This document shows positions 8,971 through 17,691 of a stretch of DNA of 56,449 bases, one piece after another. Numbering within the stretch: the first letter of the stretch is position 1; every line of letters begins with the position of its first letter. Position numbers and translations under genes: made by a program. The stretch lies in assembly GCF_030160835.1 (NCBI RefSeq), contig NZ_BSPC01000018.1, positions 1 to 56,449 on the forward strand, given 5' to 3'. This DNA comes from Labrys miyagiensis (GTDB lineage: Bacteria; Pseudomonadota; Alphaproteobacteria; Rhizobiales; Labraceae). Below the pieces are notes generated by a model. The model was given only the letters and a program-made list of their open reading frames with translations, made no database searches and was not told the DNA's origin.

Positions 8971-9771
8971 TCAGCGGTTGGTGCTGGCCCTCATCGGCAC
9001 GCGCTCGAGGCCGACCAGCAACAACAGCGTGGCGGCCACCAGCACCATGGTCAGCGCAGCGCCGGAGAAGATAGCACCGCGGTCGGTCTGGCTGAAGATG
9101 GCGACCGGCAGGGTGACCCAGCCCGGCGGATAGACCATCACTGTGGCCCCGAGCTCGCCCATCGAGAGAGCAAAGCTCAGCCCGAAGGCCGCAATCAGAT
9201 AGGGTGCGATCAGAGGCAGGGTCACATGCCAGAGGCGGTAGGCCGGCCGCGCGCCGAGGCAGGAGGCAACCTGTTCGTAATCGGGCGCGAGACGGGACAG
9301 GCCGGCCGAGACATTGCCGAAGGTGAAGGCCGAGATCAGCACGAAATGGGCCACGATCACGATGGCGATCGTGCCGTTGAGCAGGATAGGGCGCTGGCTG
9401 AAGGCAACCAGCAGGCCGAGGCCGACCGAAACCGAAGGCACGGCGCTTGGTATGAAGAACAACAGCCCCAACAGTTTCTGCAGGCCCTCGCCCTGGAGCC
9501 GCAGGGCGAGGGCGGCCCAGGTGCCCGTCGCCAGGGCCAGGAGGCTGGCGAGCAGCGCCGTCACCAGACTCGCCCAGACCGCATCGCCATTGGCGCCGGT
9601 GAAGACGTCGCCGTAATTCTCCAGCGTCACGCCTGTCGGCATCACCCCATTCCATTGTTCGGCAAAGCTCGCCATCAGGATCACCGCGAGCGGGGCCAGG
9701 AAGAGGATGGTGAGAAGCAGGGCGCCGAAAGCCCAGATCACGACGCGACCGGAACGAGACCAGACCAGCAT
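8971..9771 (-). CDS. phnV: 2-aminoethylphosphonate ABC transporter permease
   Basis: This 266-residue inner-membrane permease has about six hydrophobic helices. The BPD_transp_1 coupling motif is seen as EQVASCLGARPAYRLWHVTLPLIAPYL (split: EQVASCLGARPAY, then RLWHVTLPLIAPYL). The ATG at 9771 is two bases after the stop of phnU, so the two are translationally coupled. The assignment to AEP uptake rests on the phnS-phnT-phnU-phnV order and the linked phosphonate enzymes. It is the last gene of the cluster. Confidence 0.82.
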   Translation of the reverse strand: MLVWSRSGRVVIWAFGALLLTILFLAPLAVILMASFAEQWNGVMPTGVTLENYGDVFTGANGDAVWASLVTALLASLLALATGTWAALALRLQGEGLQKLLGLLFFIPSAVPSVSVGLGLLVAFSQRPILLNGTIAIVIVAHFVLISAFTFGNVSAGLSRLAPDYEQVASCLGARPAYRLWHVTLPLIAPYLIAAFGLSFALSMGELGATVMVYPPGWVTLPVAIFSQTDRGAIFSGAALTMVLVAATLLLLVGLERVPMRASTNR

Positions 9772-9773
9772 GC

Positions 9774-10631
9774 TCAGACCCCAAACCTGCGTGCGACGAA
9801 GCGGTAGAGTCCGAACAGCCCCAGCGACAGCGCGACATTGACCACCGCGATGATGCAGGCGGTCTGGTAGTCCGATTCCTGGATCGCCTTGTCGTAGATG
9901 AGGAGCGGCAGGGTGATCACGCCCTTGGCGCCGATGAACAGCACGACACCGAATTCGTTCACCGTCAGCAGCAGGCACAGGCTCCCGCCCGCGATCAGGG
10001 CAGGCACCGCGGTCGGCAGGATGATCTGCCGTACGATGCGCCAGGGCCGGGCACCGAGAATGCTGGCCGCCTCGATCTGCCCGCGGTCGATCAGCGAGAA
10101 GGATGCGAGCAGGGGGCGCAGGATGAAGGGCGTGTAGACCGTGACCTCAGCCAGGATCACGCCCCAGGCCGAATAGAGAAAATCGACAGGCGGCGCTCCG
10201 AGGCCGAAAGTGTGCATCAGCGCCCCGTTCAGCATGCCGGCCGACCCGTAGAGGAAGGTGAAGGCCAGCGTGACCAGGAAGGTCGGCAGAGCGATGAAGG
10301 TATCGATCAGCCGCGCCACCAGCACGCTGCCGGGGAAGGGCACGAACGCCAGGATCAAGCCCAGCATCAGGCCGAGGATAAGGCAGCCGGCCGTTGCCGA
10401 CACCGCAATCTCGATGGTGTTGATGAGCGCGCTCAGGAAGAAGCGCGAGCCCAGCACATCGAAGAATTGCTGGATGTTGAAGAGACCGCTTTCATCGAGG
10501 AAGGCCTGCCGGGCGATCAAGGCGAGCGGATAGAAGAACAGGATCGCGAGGATGATCGCCGGCGGCACGATCCACAAGCCGCCCAGACCAGGCAAGGCCG
10601 AGCGCTTGCTGGCGAGGGCGGTATCAGACAT
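9774..10631 (-). CDS. phnU: 2-aminoethylphosphonate ABC transporter permease
   Basis: This 285-residue permease has six predicted helices and the EAA-type loop EAASILGARPWRIVRQIILP that contacts the ATPase. It overlaps the end of phnT by 8 bp, and phnV follows two bases after its stop. It should form the heterodimeric membrane channel with PhnV. Confidence 0.82.
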   Translation of the reverse strand: MSDTALASKRSALPGLGGLWIVPPAIILAILFFYPLALIARQAFLDESGLFNIQQFFDVLGSRFFLSALINTIEIAVSATAGCLILGLMLGLILAFVPFPGSVLVARLIDTFIALPTFLVTLAFTFLYGSAGMLNGALMHTFGLGAPPVDFLYSAWGVILAEVTVYTPFILRPLLASFSLIDRGQIEAASILGARPWRIVRQIILPTAVPALIAGGSLCLLLTVNEFGVVLFIGAKGVITLPLLIYDKAIQESDYQTACIIAVVNVALSLGLFGLYRFVARRFGV

Positions 10632-11766
10632 GGGCGTCTTCTGGAATGAGGCTGGCGTCGGACGGCGAGAAGTGGATCTTCATCGCGCTGCCCGCCGGCG
10701 GCAGGACAGGCGGGCGCGTCACCACCACCCGTACTGGCGTGTCGGCGACATCGAGGACGAGATGGGTGAGCTCGCCCTGCCAATGCACATCCTTGAGGGT
10801 GCCGGTGATGGTGTTGACGTCGCTGCCCTCGGGCTGGAGGGCGAGATGCTGCGGGCGCACGCAGAGCAGGCACTTGCTGCCGTTCGGCCGGTCGCTCGCG
10901 GCGGCAAGCACGCTGGCCGAGCCGATCTGCACCTTGGCAAAGCCGCTGGCGCTGCCATTGTCTTCCACGAAAACGGGCAGGATATTGGCGCGGCCGAGGA
11001 ATTCCGCGGCGAAGCGGTTGGGCGGACGGCGATAGAGGTCGGCTGTCGGCCCGTGGGCGTTGAGCATGCCGTCCTGCATGATGGCGATCTTGTCGGCCAG
11101 CGTCAGCGCCTCGCTCTGGTCATGGGTGACATAGAGCACGGTCAGATGCGGCAGCGTGCGGTGGAGCTTGGCGAGCTCCTCCACCATGGAGCGGCGGATC
11201 TGGGCGTCGAGCGCCGACAGAGGCTCGTCCAGCAGAAGCACGCGGGGGCGAACGGCAAGGGCGCGGGCAATGGCCACGCGCTGCTGCTGGCCGCCGGAAA
11301 GCTCGCGCGGATAGCGCTTGGCGTAGGTGGACATGCCGACGATGCGCAGCGAATCCTCGACCCGGTCGGCGATGAGGTTCTTGGGGGCGCCTTGGGCGTG
11401 GAGGCCGAAGGCCACGTTCTGCTCCACGCGCATATGAGGGAACAGCGCATAGTTCTGCACCACCATGGCCAGGCCGCGCTCATAGGGCGGCAGGTCGGTC
11501 ACGTCGGTCTCGCCGATAAGGATGCGCCCGCTGGCGGGCCGCACGAAGCCAGCGACGGCGCGCAGCGCGGTGGTCTTGCCCGAGCCCGAGGGCCCGATCA
11601 AGGCGAGGATTTCCCCCGCCTCGACATTGAGCGTCAGCGGCTTCATCACCACAAACCCACGATAGGCGACGCTCACCCGATCGAAAGAGACGGATGAGCC
11701 CGCCCGGTCGGCCGCCTCAGCTACCGACCTCTGTGCGCCTGCAGGAGCATAAGCCGCCATCGACAT
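10624..11766 (-). CDS. phnT: 2-aminoethylphosphonate ABC transporter ATP-binding protein
   Basis: This 380-residue ABC ATPase has Walker [10 protein letters not shown], the signature LSGGQQQR and Walker [15 protein letters not shown]-terminal TOBE-type domain (about residues 290-375) is typical of importers of the iron/polyamine/phosphonate class. It energises uptake through PhnU and PhnV. The ATG at 11766 is two bases after the phnS stop and is preferred to the longer in-frame start at 11835, which would lie inside phnS. Confidence 0.87.
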   Translation of the reverse strand: MSMAAYAPAGAQRSVAEAADRAGSSVSFDRVSVAYRGFVVMKPLTLNVEAGEILALIGPSGSGKTTALRAVAGFVRPASGRILIGETDVTDLPPYERGLAMVVQNYALFPHMRVEQNVAFGLHAQGAPKNLIADRVEDSLRIVGMSTYAKRYPRELSGGQQQRVAIARALAVRPRVLLLDEPLSALDAQIRRSMVEELAKLHRTLPHLTVLYVTHDQSEALTLADKIAIMQDGMLNAHGPTADLYRRPPNRFAAEFLGRANILPVFVEDNGSASGFAKVQIGSASVLAAASDRPNGSKCLLCVRPQHLALQPEGSDVNTITGTLKDVHWQGELTHLVLDVADTPVRVVVTRPPVLPPAGSAMKIHFSPSDASLIPEDAHV

Positions 11767-11768
11767 CG

Positions 11769-12785
11769 TCAGCCCTCCGTCGCCTTGTGCCAGCGGGCAA
11801 CGTCGGCGGAGAGATCCTTGAGCACGCTGGCCCAATCCGGGGTCCAGATCGTCACGCCATTGAGCGCTTCCTTCAGCTTGCTGAAGTTGGCATCGGTCGG
11901 CGTGACATCCTTGCGCACCGGCAGGCCGATGGCGACCGAGGAGACGGTCGACTGGGCGTCCTTGGAAAGCAGGAACTCGATGAGCTTCTTGCCGTTATCC
12001 CCATCCGGCGCGCCGGTGACCAGGCCGATATAATAGGGCAGCGGCATGGTGGAGCGCTCGCCATTCGGGCCGGCCGGCCAGAACACGCGGATATTCGGGT
12101 TCTGATCCATCTGCGACATGTTCATCTGCAGGTCGCCATTGGCAACGAACAGCTCCGACTTGTTGACGAGAGCGGTCAGCTTGCCGGTCGAGGCGGAGGG
12201 GCCGACATTGTTGTCCTGCAGCTTCTTCAGGAAGTCGAAGCCGGCATCGCGGCCGCCGAAGGCGTGGATGACCTGCAGCATCACGGCGGTGCCGTCACCG
12301 GCCTGGCCCGGAGTCGAGTACTGGATCTTGCCCTTGAACTTGGGATCGAGCAGGTCCTCGAAGGACTTGGGAGCATCCTTGAGCGAGGAGGCGTTGTAGA
12401 TGAAGTTCAGGTAGTTGTTGACCAGCGGCTGGTAAGTGTCGCTGCCGCCGTCGATTTCAGCCGCGGCATCCGGCTTATACTTCTGCAGGAGGCCATCGCC
12501 TTCAGCGCGCTGGATGAAGGGCGGCAGGGTAATGAGCACATCGGCCTGCGGGTTCGACTTCTCCTTGGCAACGCGTTCGACCACGCCGCCCGAACCTGCC
12601 TCGATATACTGCACCTTGACGCCGGTCGCCTTGGTGAAGGCATCGAACTGGCTCTCGAACCAGCTGCCCTTGCCATCATGCAGGCCGTCGGCCGAATAGA
12701 TGGTGACGACGTCCGAAGCCGCCCAGACTGGCGTCACGAACATGGCGGCAGCCGTCAGCGCCGCGCCGAAAAGCACAGTTTTCAT
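11769..12785 (-). CDS. phnS: 2-aminoethylphosphonate-binding periplasmic protein
   Basis: This 338-residue solute-binding protein of the iron/thiamine/phosphonate type (family 1) has a signal peptide ([20 protein letters not shown], cleavage after WAA). The mature part starts [17 protein letters not shown]. It delivers the ligand to PhnTUV. The ATG at 12785 has GAGG twelve bases upstream, while an in-frame ATG at 12797 abuts that GAGG and is less likely. A 90-bp gap to the preceding PLP-enzyme gene carries a Pho-box-like site, so the transporter may have its own promoter. Confidence 0.85.
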   Translation of the reverse strand: MKTVLFGAALTAAAMFVTPVWAASDVVTIYSADGLHDGKGSWFESQFDAFTKATGVKVQYIEAGSGGVVERVAKEKSNPQADVLITLPPFIQRAEGDGLLQKYKPDAAAEIDGGSDTYQPLVNNYLNFIYNASSLKDAPKSFEDLLDPKFKGKIQYSTPGQAGDGTAVMLQVIHAFGGRDAGFDFLKKLQDNNVGPSASTGKLTALVNKSELFVANGDLQMNMSQMDQNPNIRVFWPAGPNGERSTMPLPYYIGLVTGAPDGDNGKKLIEFLLSKDAQSTVSSVAIGLPVRKDVTPTDANFSKLKEALNGVTIWTPDWASVLKDLSADVARWHKATEG

Positions 12786-12836
12786 CCTTGAACCCATCCT
12801 CGTTGGCAGTAACTGCTTTTGCGATAGGACCGTTGG

Positions 12837-12854
12837 ATGAACCTGTTGTGACAG
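12837..12854 (-). promoter_or_regulatory. Pho-box-like site upstream of phnS
   Basis: Read on the minus strand, the site is CTGTCACAACAGGTTCAT. The first half matches the Pho-box half-site CTGTCAT at 6 of 7 positions. After a 4-nt spacer the second matches at 4 of 7. It ends 51 bases before the phnS ATG. A similar site precedes the first gene of the cluster. PhoB control is plausible for a phosphonate importer but is an inference. Confidence 0.4.
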
Positions 12855-12887
12855 TTCGCCGTTTGGTTTACTGGTAAAATAGCACCG

Positions 12888-14231
12888 TTACAAGTGCAGT
12901 GCCGACAAGGACTTATCCAGGGTTGCAAAGGCGGAGGCGAATTCCTCCTGCGCAATGGTCAGCGGCGGACAGAGCGTAACGATATTGCCGCCGCCGAGCT
13001 TGAAACTGAGGCCGCGCTCGAGGCAGGCATAGAGCAGCTTGTCGGCGAGGGCGTTCGCGGCCGCCTGGCCGTCGCCGCCGATCTCGACTCCGAAATAGCA
13101 GCCGCATCCCCGGACATCGCGGATCACGGCATGGCGCGCCTTCAGATCGGCGAGACGGGTGAGGCCCTCTTCACCGAGATCCCGCGCCCGCTGCACCAGG
13201 CCTTCCTCCGCGATGACGTCCAGTGTTGCCAAAGCCGCGGCACAGCCGACGGGGCTCTTCTCATGGGTGTAATGGCCGAGAGCCGCCTGCGGAGCCACAT
13301 CGAGGCGCGTGTCGGCGATGATGGCGGCCATCGGCATGATGCCACCCCCCAGGCCCTTGCCGATCACCAGGATGTCGGGCGTGGCGCCGGCCTGCTCATA
13401 CACGAACATGGTGCCGCTGCGGGCAAGGCAACTGGGGATTTCGTCGAAGATCAGCAGCGTGCCGGTGCGGTTGCAGCTCTCCCGCACCCGCGGCCAGAAA
13501 TCCGGGGGCGGAGGCTCGACCGTGGTCCAACGCATCGGTTCGGCGATCAAGGTAGCCACATCGCCCTGCACTGAGAGGACATAGTCGATATAGTCGGCAA
13601 AACGCTCGAAGGGGCGGTCCGGCCCGAAGAAACGCTCGGCAAGGTGCAGCGGCGGCAGGTGCTCGCTGCCCGGCATCATCGGGCCGAGATTGGCGCGGAA
13701 CAGTGCTTCCCCGCCCACCGAGATCGTATCGAGATTGGCGCCGTGGAAGGCATCCCACATCGAAAGGGTCTTGTGGCGGCCGGTGGCATAGCGCGCGAGC
13801 TTCAGCGCCATGCCGATCGCCGCCGCGCCGCTGGGAGCAAACAGCACCTTGCCGAGATCGCCCGGCGCCAGCTCGGCAAGCCGACGGGCGAGCTCGATGG
13901 CCGTCCGGTTGGTGTAGCGTCGCGGGCTGAAGGGCAGGCGGTCGAGCTCGGCCTTGATGGCAGCGACCACCCTGGGATGGCCATGCCCGAGCTGGTGCAC
14001 GCTGTTGCCGTGGAAATCGAGGATTCGGCGTCCCTCGATATCGATCAGCGTGGCTCCCTCCGCCCGCTCGATCACATCGAGACAGGGTGTGGAGAGGGAC
14101 TGATGCAGGAAGTAGCGCTCGTCCTCGTCGAGCAAGGCGATCGTTTCCTCGCTCAACCCTGCCCGCCAGGCCGCGCGCAGGGGCGAACGGTTGACGTCGC
14201 CTTCGCTCAGCGCCGGATCGTCCTTCATCAC
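12888..14231 (-). CDS. pbfA: PbfA-type PLP enzyme, (R)-1-hydroxy-2-aminoethylphosphonate ammonia-lyase
   Basis: This 447-residue class III aminotransferase-fold protein has the PLP lysine at K292 in VIGKGLGGG and the cofactor aspartate at D263 in FDEIPSCLARSG. PhnW, the 2-AEP transaminase, is a shorter class V protein and does not match. The segments HGNSVHQLGHGHP and FSPRRYTN, and its place next to phnX, fit the family shown to release ammonia from (R)-1-hydroxy-2-AEP to give phosphonoacetaldehyde. Its ATG overlaps the phnX stop by 4 bp. Alternatives are an aminotransferase acting on 2-AEP itself or on another amine. Confidence 0.72.
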   Translation of the reverse strand: MMKDDPALSEGDVNRSPLRAAWRAGLSEETIALLDEDERYFLHQSLSTPCLDVIERAEGATLIDIEGRRILDFHGNSVHQLGHGHPRVVAAIKAELDRLPFSPRRYTNRTAIELARRLAELAPGDLGKVLFAPSGAAAIGMALKLARYATGRHKTLSMWDAFHGANLDTISVGGEALFRANLGPMMPGSEHLPPLHLAERFFGPDRPFERFADYIDYVLSVQGDVATLIAEPMRWTTVEPPPPDFWPRVRESCNRTGTLLIFDEIPSCLARSGTMFVYEQAGATPDILVIGKGLGGGIMPMAAIIADTRLDVAPQAALGHYTHEKSPVGCAAALATLDVIAEEGLVQRARDLGEEGLTRLADLKARHAVIRDVRGCGCYFGVEIGGDGQAAANALADKLLYACLERGLSFKLGGGNIVTLCPPLTIAQEEFASAFATLDKSLSALHL

Positions 14232-15031
14232 GGCCGCTCACCGCGCTCAAGCCGGCCCTCGATCTCGAACAGCACCGGCAGGAGATCGGCGACACTGTCG
14301 ATGACGTAATGGGCGCCGGCTGCATTCAGCCGATCGGCGGCGGCCTGGCGCTTGCGCGCGAAATCCGCAGGTGCAAGAGCCTTGGTGTCAGCCTCGGACA
14401 GGCCGAAGACATTGCCGCTGACCGCCACGCCCACGGCCCAGCCTCCGGCGTGAATGCCTTCGGCGATGCCGACTTCGGTATCGTCGACTTTCACCGCGTG
14501 CCACGCCGGCCAGACGCTGAGCTCGAGGAAGGTCTTGTAGAGCATGAAGGGCGTGGGGCGTCCATCGGGCGTATCGCCGGTGCAGACGAGGCTGTCGGGC
14601 GCAAAGCCCTGCCTGGCTGCTTCGGGCGTGATCTCGGCCATGATCTCACGGGTGTAGCCGGTGGTCGAACCGATCTTGAGACCCTCCGCCCTGACGGCCT
14701 TGGCCATTTCGGCGGCGCCGGGGATGAGCGTCGCGTAGCTCGCCGCCACGGCCTTGTTCTTCGGTACGAATACCGCATAGACGGCATCGATGTCGGCCTC
14801 CATGGGCGCATGCCCATGCTTGTTGGCCCAGGCCTCGGCAACCCGCGGCAGCGCCATCAGCGCGGCGATATGCGGCCGTTTCGCCATGCCCATCGGGCCC
14901 CTGGCTTCCTCGATCGAGATCTCGACGCCAAATTCGGCGAAGGTCTCGACGAAGGCCCCCATCGGCGCCAGCGAGCCGAAGTCCACGACCGTGCCGGCCC
15001 AGTCGAAGATAACCGCTTTCAGGTGCTTCAT
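14228..15031 (-). CDS. phnX: Phosphonoacetaldehyde hydrolase (phosphonatase)
   Basis: This 267-residue HAD enzyme cleaves the C-P bond of phosphonoacetaldehyde to acetaldehyde and phosphate. It has the diagnostic FDWAGT motif (D10 nucleophile, A12 where other HADs have Asp) and the Schiff-base lysine K51 in GMAKRPHI. GYTREIM and KVDDTEVGI complete the HAD motifs. It sits 15 bp downstream of the FAD oxidoreductase and overlaps pbfA by 4 bp, so the three form one transcription unit. Confidence 0.93.
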   Translation of the reverse strand: MKHLKAVIFDWAGTVVDFGSLAPMGAFVETFAEFGVEISIEEARGPMGMAKRPHIAALMALPRVAEAWANKHGHAPMEADIDAVYAVFVPKNKAVAASYATLIPGAAEMAKAVRAEGLKIGSTTGYTREIMAEITPEAARQGFAPDSLVCTGDTPDGRPTPFMLYKTFLELSVWPAWHAVKVDDTEVGIAEGIHAGGWAVGVAVSGNVFGLSEADTKALAPADFARKRQAAADRLNAAGAHYVIDSVADLLPVLFEIEGRLERGERP

Positions 15032-15046
15032 GCTCTGTCTCCGGAA

Positions 15047-16180
15047 TCAGCCATAGAGTTCGCCGATCACTTCTTCAGCGATGGCGAAGGAGGTGCTTGC
15101 GCCCGTGCCGCTGGTGATGAGGACGATGCGCAGCGCGTCGGACGGGCGGTCGATCAGCATCAGGCGGTCGGGCGCCGAGGCATAGGTGCCGATCCAGCGC
15201 TCCGTCACTTCGGGCGCCGGCCCTTCGAGGATATGGGCGTATTCATCGAGGATCAGCGCATCGACACCCTCGGGCGCGAAGGGATCGGGCGTCGGCGCGT
15301 AGTGATGGGAATCGCCGACCACCAGCGAGCCATCGGCGCTGCGCACCACGATGAGATGGACACCATTGCCTAGGTGCTCGCCCTGTTCGGCTTCCAGCTG
15401 CTGCTTCAACGCCTTGGCGGCCGGCCGCTCGGCATAGCCTAGATAGCGCACCAGCCCGAGATCGGACATCAGCGCCGGCAGTCTTTCATCGAAACGCCTG
15501 GGCCACACCCGCAGCATGTGCAGCTTGCAGCGGGTCAGGCCATAGGCCGCGATCCGCTCGGGATGGAGCGTGTGGAAATCATCGCCCGGGCAGACCACGA
15601 CGGCCTCGGCCTCCACCGGACCGCGGCTGGTTTCGAGCCGCGGCGGCGTGGCCGCATGCACCACCGTCTCGCGCAGGAAGGTGACATCGAGCTGTTCGGC
15701 CAGATAGGCCGCCAGTTTCGGGATCGCCTCGCGCGATTCCACGCGCACCTCGTGCGGGCTGTAAAGTGCGCCGGCGAAGCTCTCGCTCCGGAGCCCGTCT
15801 CCATAGGTACCGAGATTGCCCGGCTCGACGAGGCGGCATTCACGCCCCATCTCGGTTTCCAGGAACTCCTCCAGCACCCTGCGTGCTGCCGGGCGGCGGG
15901 CAATGGTCAGGAGCCCGCGCTGCAGGACTGGGATGCCGGCCCTGTCAGCGACCTCGACCCAGATATCGCGCGAACGCATGGCCCGCTGCCAGCATTCGCC
16001 TTCCTGTTGTCCGGTGACGGTGATGAAGCCGAAATTGCGGATCGAGGCGCCATTGGCCTGCGCATCGCGATCGACAACCACCACGCGCTTGCCCCTGCGA
16101 GCCGCGGCGAGGGCATGGGCAAGGCCACAAATGCCGGCGCCCACCACGGCGAGGTCGAAGGGGCGAGAGGGCATCGGCAT
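15047..16180 (-). CDS. FAD-dependent oxidoreductase of phosphonate clusters (TIGR03364 type)
   Basis: This 377-residue DAO-fold flavoenzyme begins with the Rossmann FAD motif VVGAGICGLAHA. Similar FAD enzymes recur beside phnX and phnW or pbfA in phosphonate clusters and are thought to oxidise 2-AEP or N-alkylated 2-AEP to phosphonoacetaldehyde; I infer that role from position. The start is ambiguous: ATGs lie at 16180 and 16174 and a TTG at 16189, none with a strong ribosome site. It is the promoter-proximal gene of the cluster, divergent from dgt. Confidence 0.75.
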   Translation of the reverse strand: MPMPSRPFDLAVVGAGICGLAHALAAARRGKRVVVVDRDAQANGASIRNFGFITVTGQQEGECWQRAMRSRDIWVEVADRAGIPVLQRGLLTIARRPAARRVLEEFLETEMGRECRLVEPGNLGTYGDGLRSESFAGALYSPHEVRVESREAIPKLAAYLAEQLDVTFLRETVVHAATPPRLETSRGPVEAEAVVVCPGDDFHTLHPERIAAYGLTRCKLHMLRVWPRRFDERLPALMSDLGLVRYLGYAERPAAKALKQQLEAEQGEHLGNGVHLIVVRSADGSLVVGDSHHYAPTPDPFAPEGVDALILDEYAHILEGPAPEVTERWIGTYASAPDRLMLIDRPSDALRIVLITSGTGASTSFAIAEEVIGELYG

Positions 16181-16227
16181 CGGGATCAATTACCGGTAGG
16201 GGAAGGGGAGCCGCATACTACCGTCGT

Positions 16228-16245
16228 TTGAACGGAATGTGACAT
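16228..16245 (-). promoter_or_regulatory. Pho-box-like site upstream of the FAD oxidoreductase
   Basis: Read on the minus strand, the site is ATGTCACATTCCGTTCAA. It shares TGTCACA, a 4-nt spacer and GTTCA with the site before phnS (12 of 18 positions identical). It ends 47 bases before the ATG at 16180, against 51 bases at phnS. It also contains the 13-bp palindrome GAATGTGACATTC (16235-16247). Confidence 0.38.
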
Positions 16246-16348
16246 TCTGTTGGGCGGGCGCCATGGCACATCCCTCTTTCACACGCACCCGCAACGGGTT
16301 AAGGCCATTGCGACCGATCGAAAGCATGGAATGTGAAGGCGAGGGCGG

Positions 16349-17569
16349 ATGGCGGGGGTGCAGATACCCGATTGCGTGGTGAGGCCGCGCGGCCCCTGGG
16401 CGGTGGCGCCGCAATCGCGCGGCCGCCTGTTCAATGAGCCGCAGTCGCCGACACGCACCGACTTCCAGCGCGACCGCGACCGCATCATCCATTCCACCGC
16501 CTTTCGCCGCCTCAAGCACAAGACCCAGGTTTTCGTGGCGCATGAGGGCGATCACTATCGCACGCGTCTTACCCATACGATCGAGGTCTCGCAGATCGCC
16601 CGCTCCCTTGCCCGCTCGCTGGCGCTGGACGAGGACCTCGCCGAGGCACTCGCACTCGCCCATGATCTCGGCCACACGCCCTTCGGCCACACCGGCGAAG
16701 ATGCCCTCGATGAGGTGATGCGTCCCTATGGCGGCTTCGACCACAACGCCCAGTCGCTGCGCATCGTCACGCGGCTCGAGCGGCGCTACGCCGATTTCGA
16801 CGGCCTCAACCTCGCCTGGGAGACGCTGGAGGGCCTGGTCAAGCATAACGGGCCGCTGCTCGGCACCGATGGCCAGCCGACGGAGCGATATCGCGCACGC
16901 GGCATTCCCATGGCGATCCTCGAATATCAGGCGCAGCAGGACCTGGAGCTCACGACCTTCGCCAGCGCCGAGGCCCAGGCCGCCGCGATCGCGGACGACA
17001 TCGCCTACAATGCCCACGATATCGACGATGGCCTGCGCGCCGGCCTGTTCGAGCTCAAGGATCTGGAGCAGGTCCCTCTGGCGGGCGAACTCCTGGCCGA
17101 TATCGCCGCGCGCCATCCAGGGCTCGACCGCAGCCGCACCACGCACGAATTGATGCGCCGCGTCATCACACGGCTGGTGGAGGACGTCATCGCCGAGGGC
17201 ACCACAGCCTTCACCTCGGGGCGTTACCTCTCCAGCGACGATGTCCGCCATGCGGGCAGGGCGCTGATGGCGTTCTCCGAGCGGGTCGGTGCGGCCGACA
17301 AGGGCATCAAGGGCTTCCTTTATCCCAACATGTACCGCCATGAGCGCGTGATGCGCGTGCGGGCGCACGCAGCAGAGGTGGTCAAGCGCCTGTTCCACGG
17401 GCTTTTTGCCGACATCACGCTGATGCCGGCGGAATGGTGCGAAGGCCTCGAGCAGGCAGGGGAAGACAAACGCGCCCGCCGCGTGGCCGACTACATCGCT
17501 GGCATGACCGACACATTCGCGCTCAACGAACATCGCCGCCTGTTCGGCTCCGCACCGGAACTGCGATGA
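16349..17569 (+). CDS. dgt: dGTPase-like HD-domain triphosphohydrolase
   Basis: This 406-residue protein of the deoxyguanosinetriphosphate triphosphohydrolase-like family hydrolyses dNTPs to nucleosides and triphosphate. The HD metal ligands are seen in [13 protein letters not shown] and [11 protein letters not shown], with a later [15 protein letters not shown] segment. [11 protein letters not shown] near the N-terminus is typical. It lies at its usual place upstream of argS in this bacterial order. The protein starts with ATG at 16349; the family's usual MAVG/RPRGP-type N-terminus is present. Confidence 0.92.
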   Translation: MAGVQIPDCVVRPRGPWAVAPQSRGRLFNEPQSPTRTDFQRDRDRIIHSTAFRRLKHKTQVFVAHEGDHYRTRLTHTIEVSQIARSLARSLALDEDLAEALALAHDLGHTPFGHTGEDALDEVMRPYGGFDHNAQSLRIVTRLERRYADFDGLNLAWETLEGLVKHNGPLLGTDGQPTERYRARGIPMAILEYQAQQDLELTTFASAEAQAAAIADDIAYNAHDIDDGLRAGLFELKDLEQVPLAGELLADIAARHPGLDRSRTTHELMRRVITRLVEDVIAEGTTAFTSGRYLSSDDVRHAGRALMAFSERVGAADKGIKGFLYPNMYRHERVMRVRAHAAEVVKRLFHGLFADITLMPAEWCEGLEQAGEDKRARRVADYIAGMTDTFALNEHRRLFGSAPELR

Positions 17570-17590
17570 TGCGACCTCGCAGGGATAACC

Positions 17591-17677
17591 CTGGGAGCGC
17601 GGACGTCCGCGTCCGCCTCTTGGAAACGAGTCGCCCGCCCACCAAGGCAGAGCGGACGAGGACGTCCGCGCTCCCAG
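17591..17677. repeat. GGGAGCGCGGAC palindromic repeat, copy 1
   Basis: CTGGGAGCGCGGACGTCC at the left end is the inverse of GGACGTCCGCGCTCCCAG at the right end, with a ~50-nt centre. It lies between dgt and the argS-like gene and ends 15 bases before the latter's ATG. Two more copies are at 47628-47798 and 48524-48607. As RNA it would fold into a strong hairpin in the leader of the argS-like gene. Confidence 0.8.
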
Positions 17678-17691
17678 CATGCGCGCCCATC

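Noticed and set aside
12888-14231. Calling the PLP enzyme PhnW
   Set aside because: PhnW is a shorter class V aminotransferase; this is a 447-residue class III fold with PbfA-like segments.
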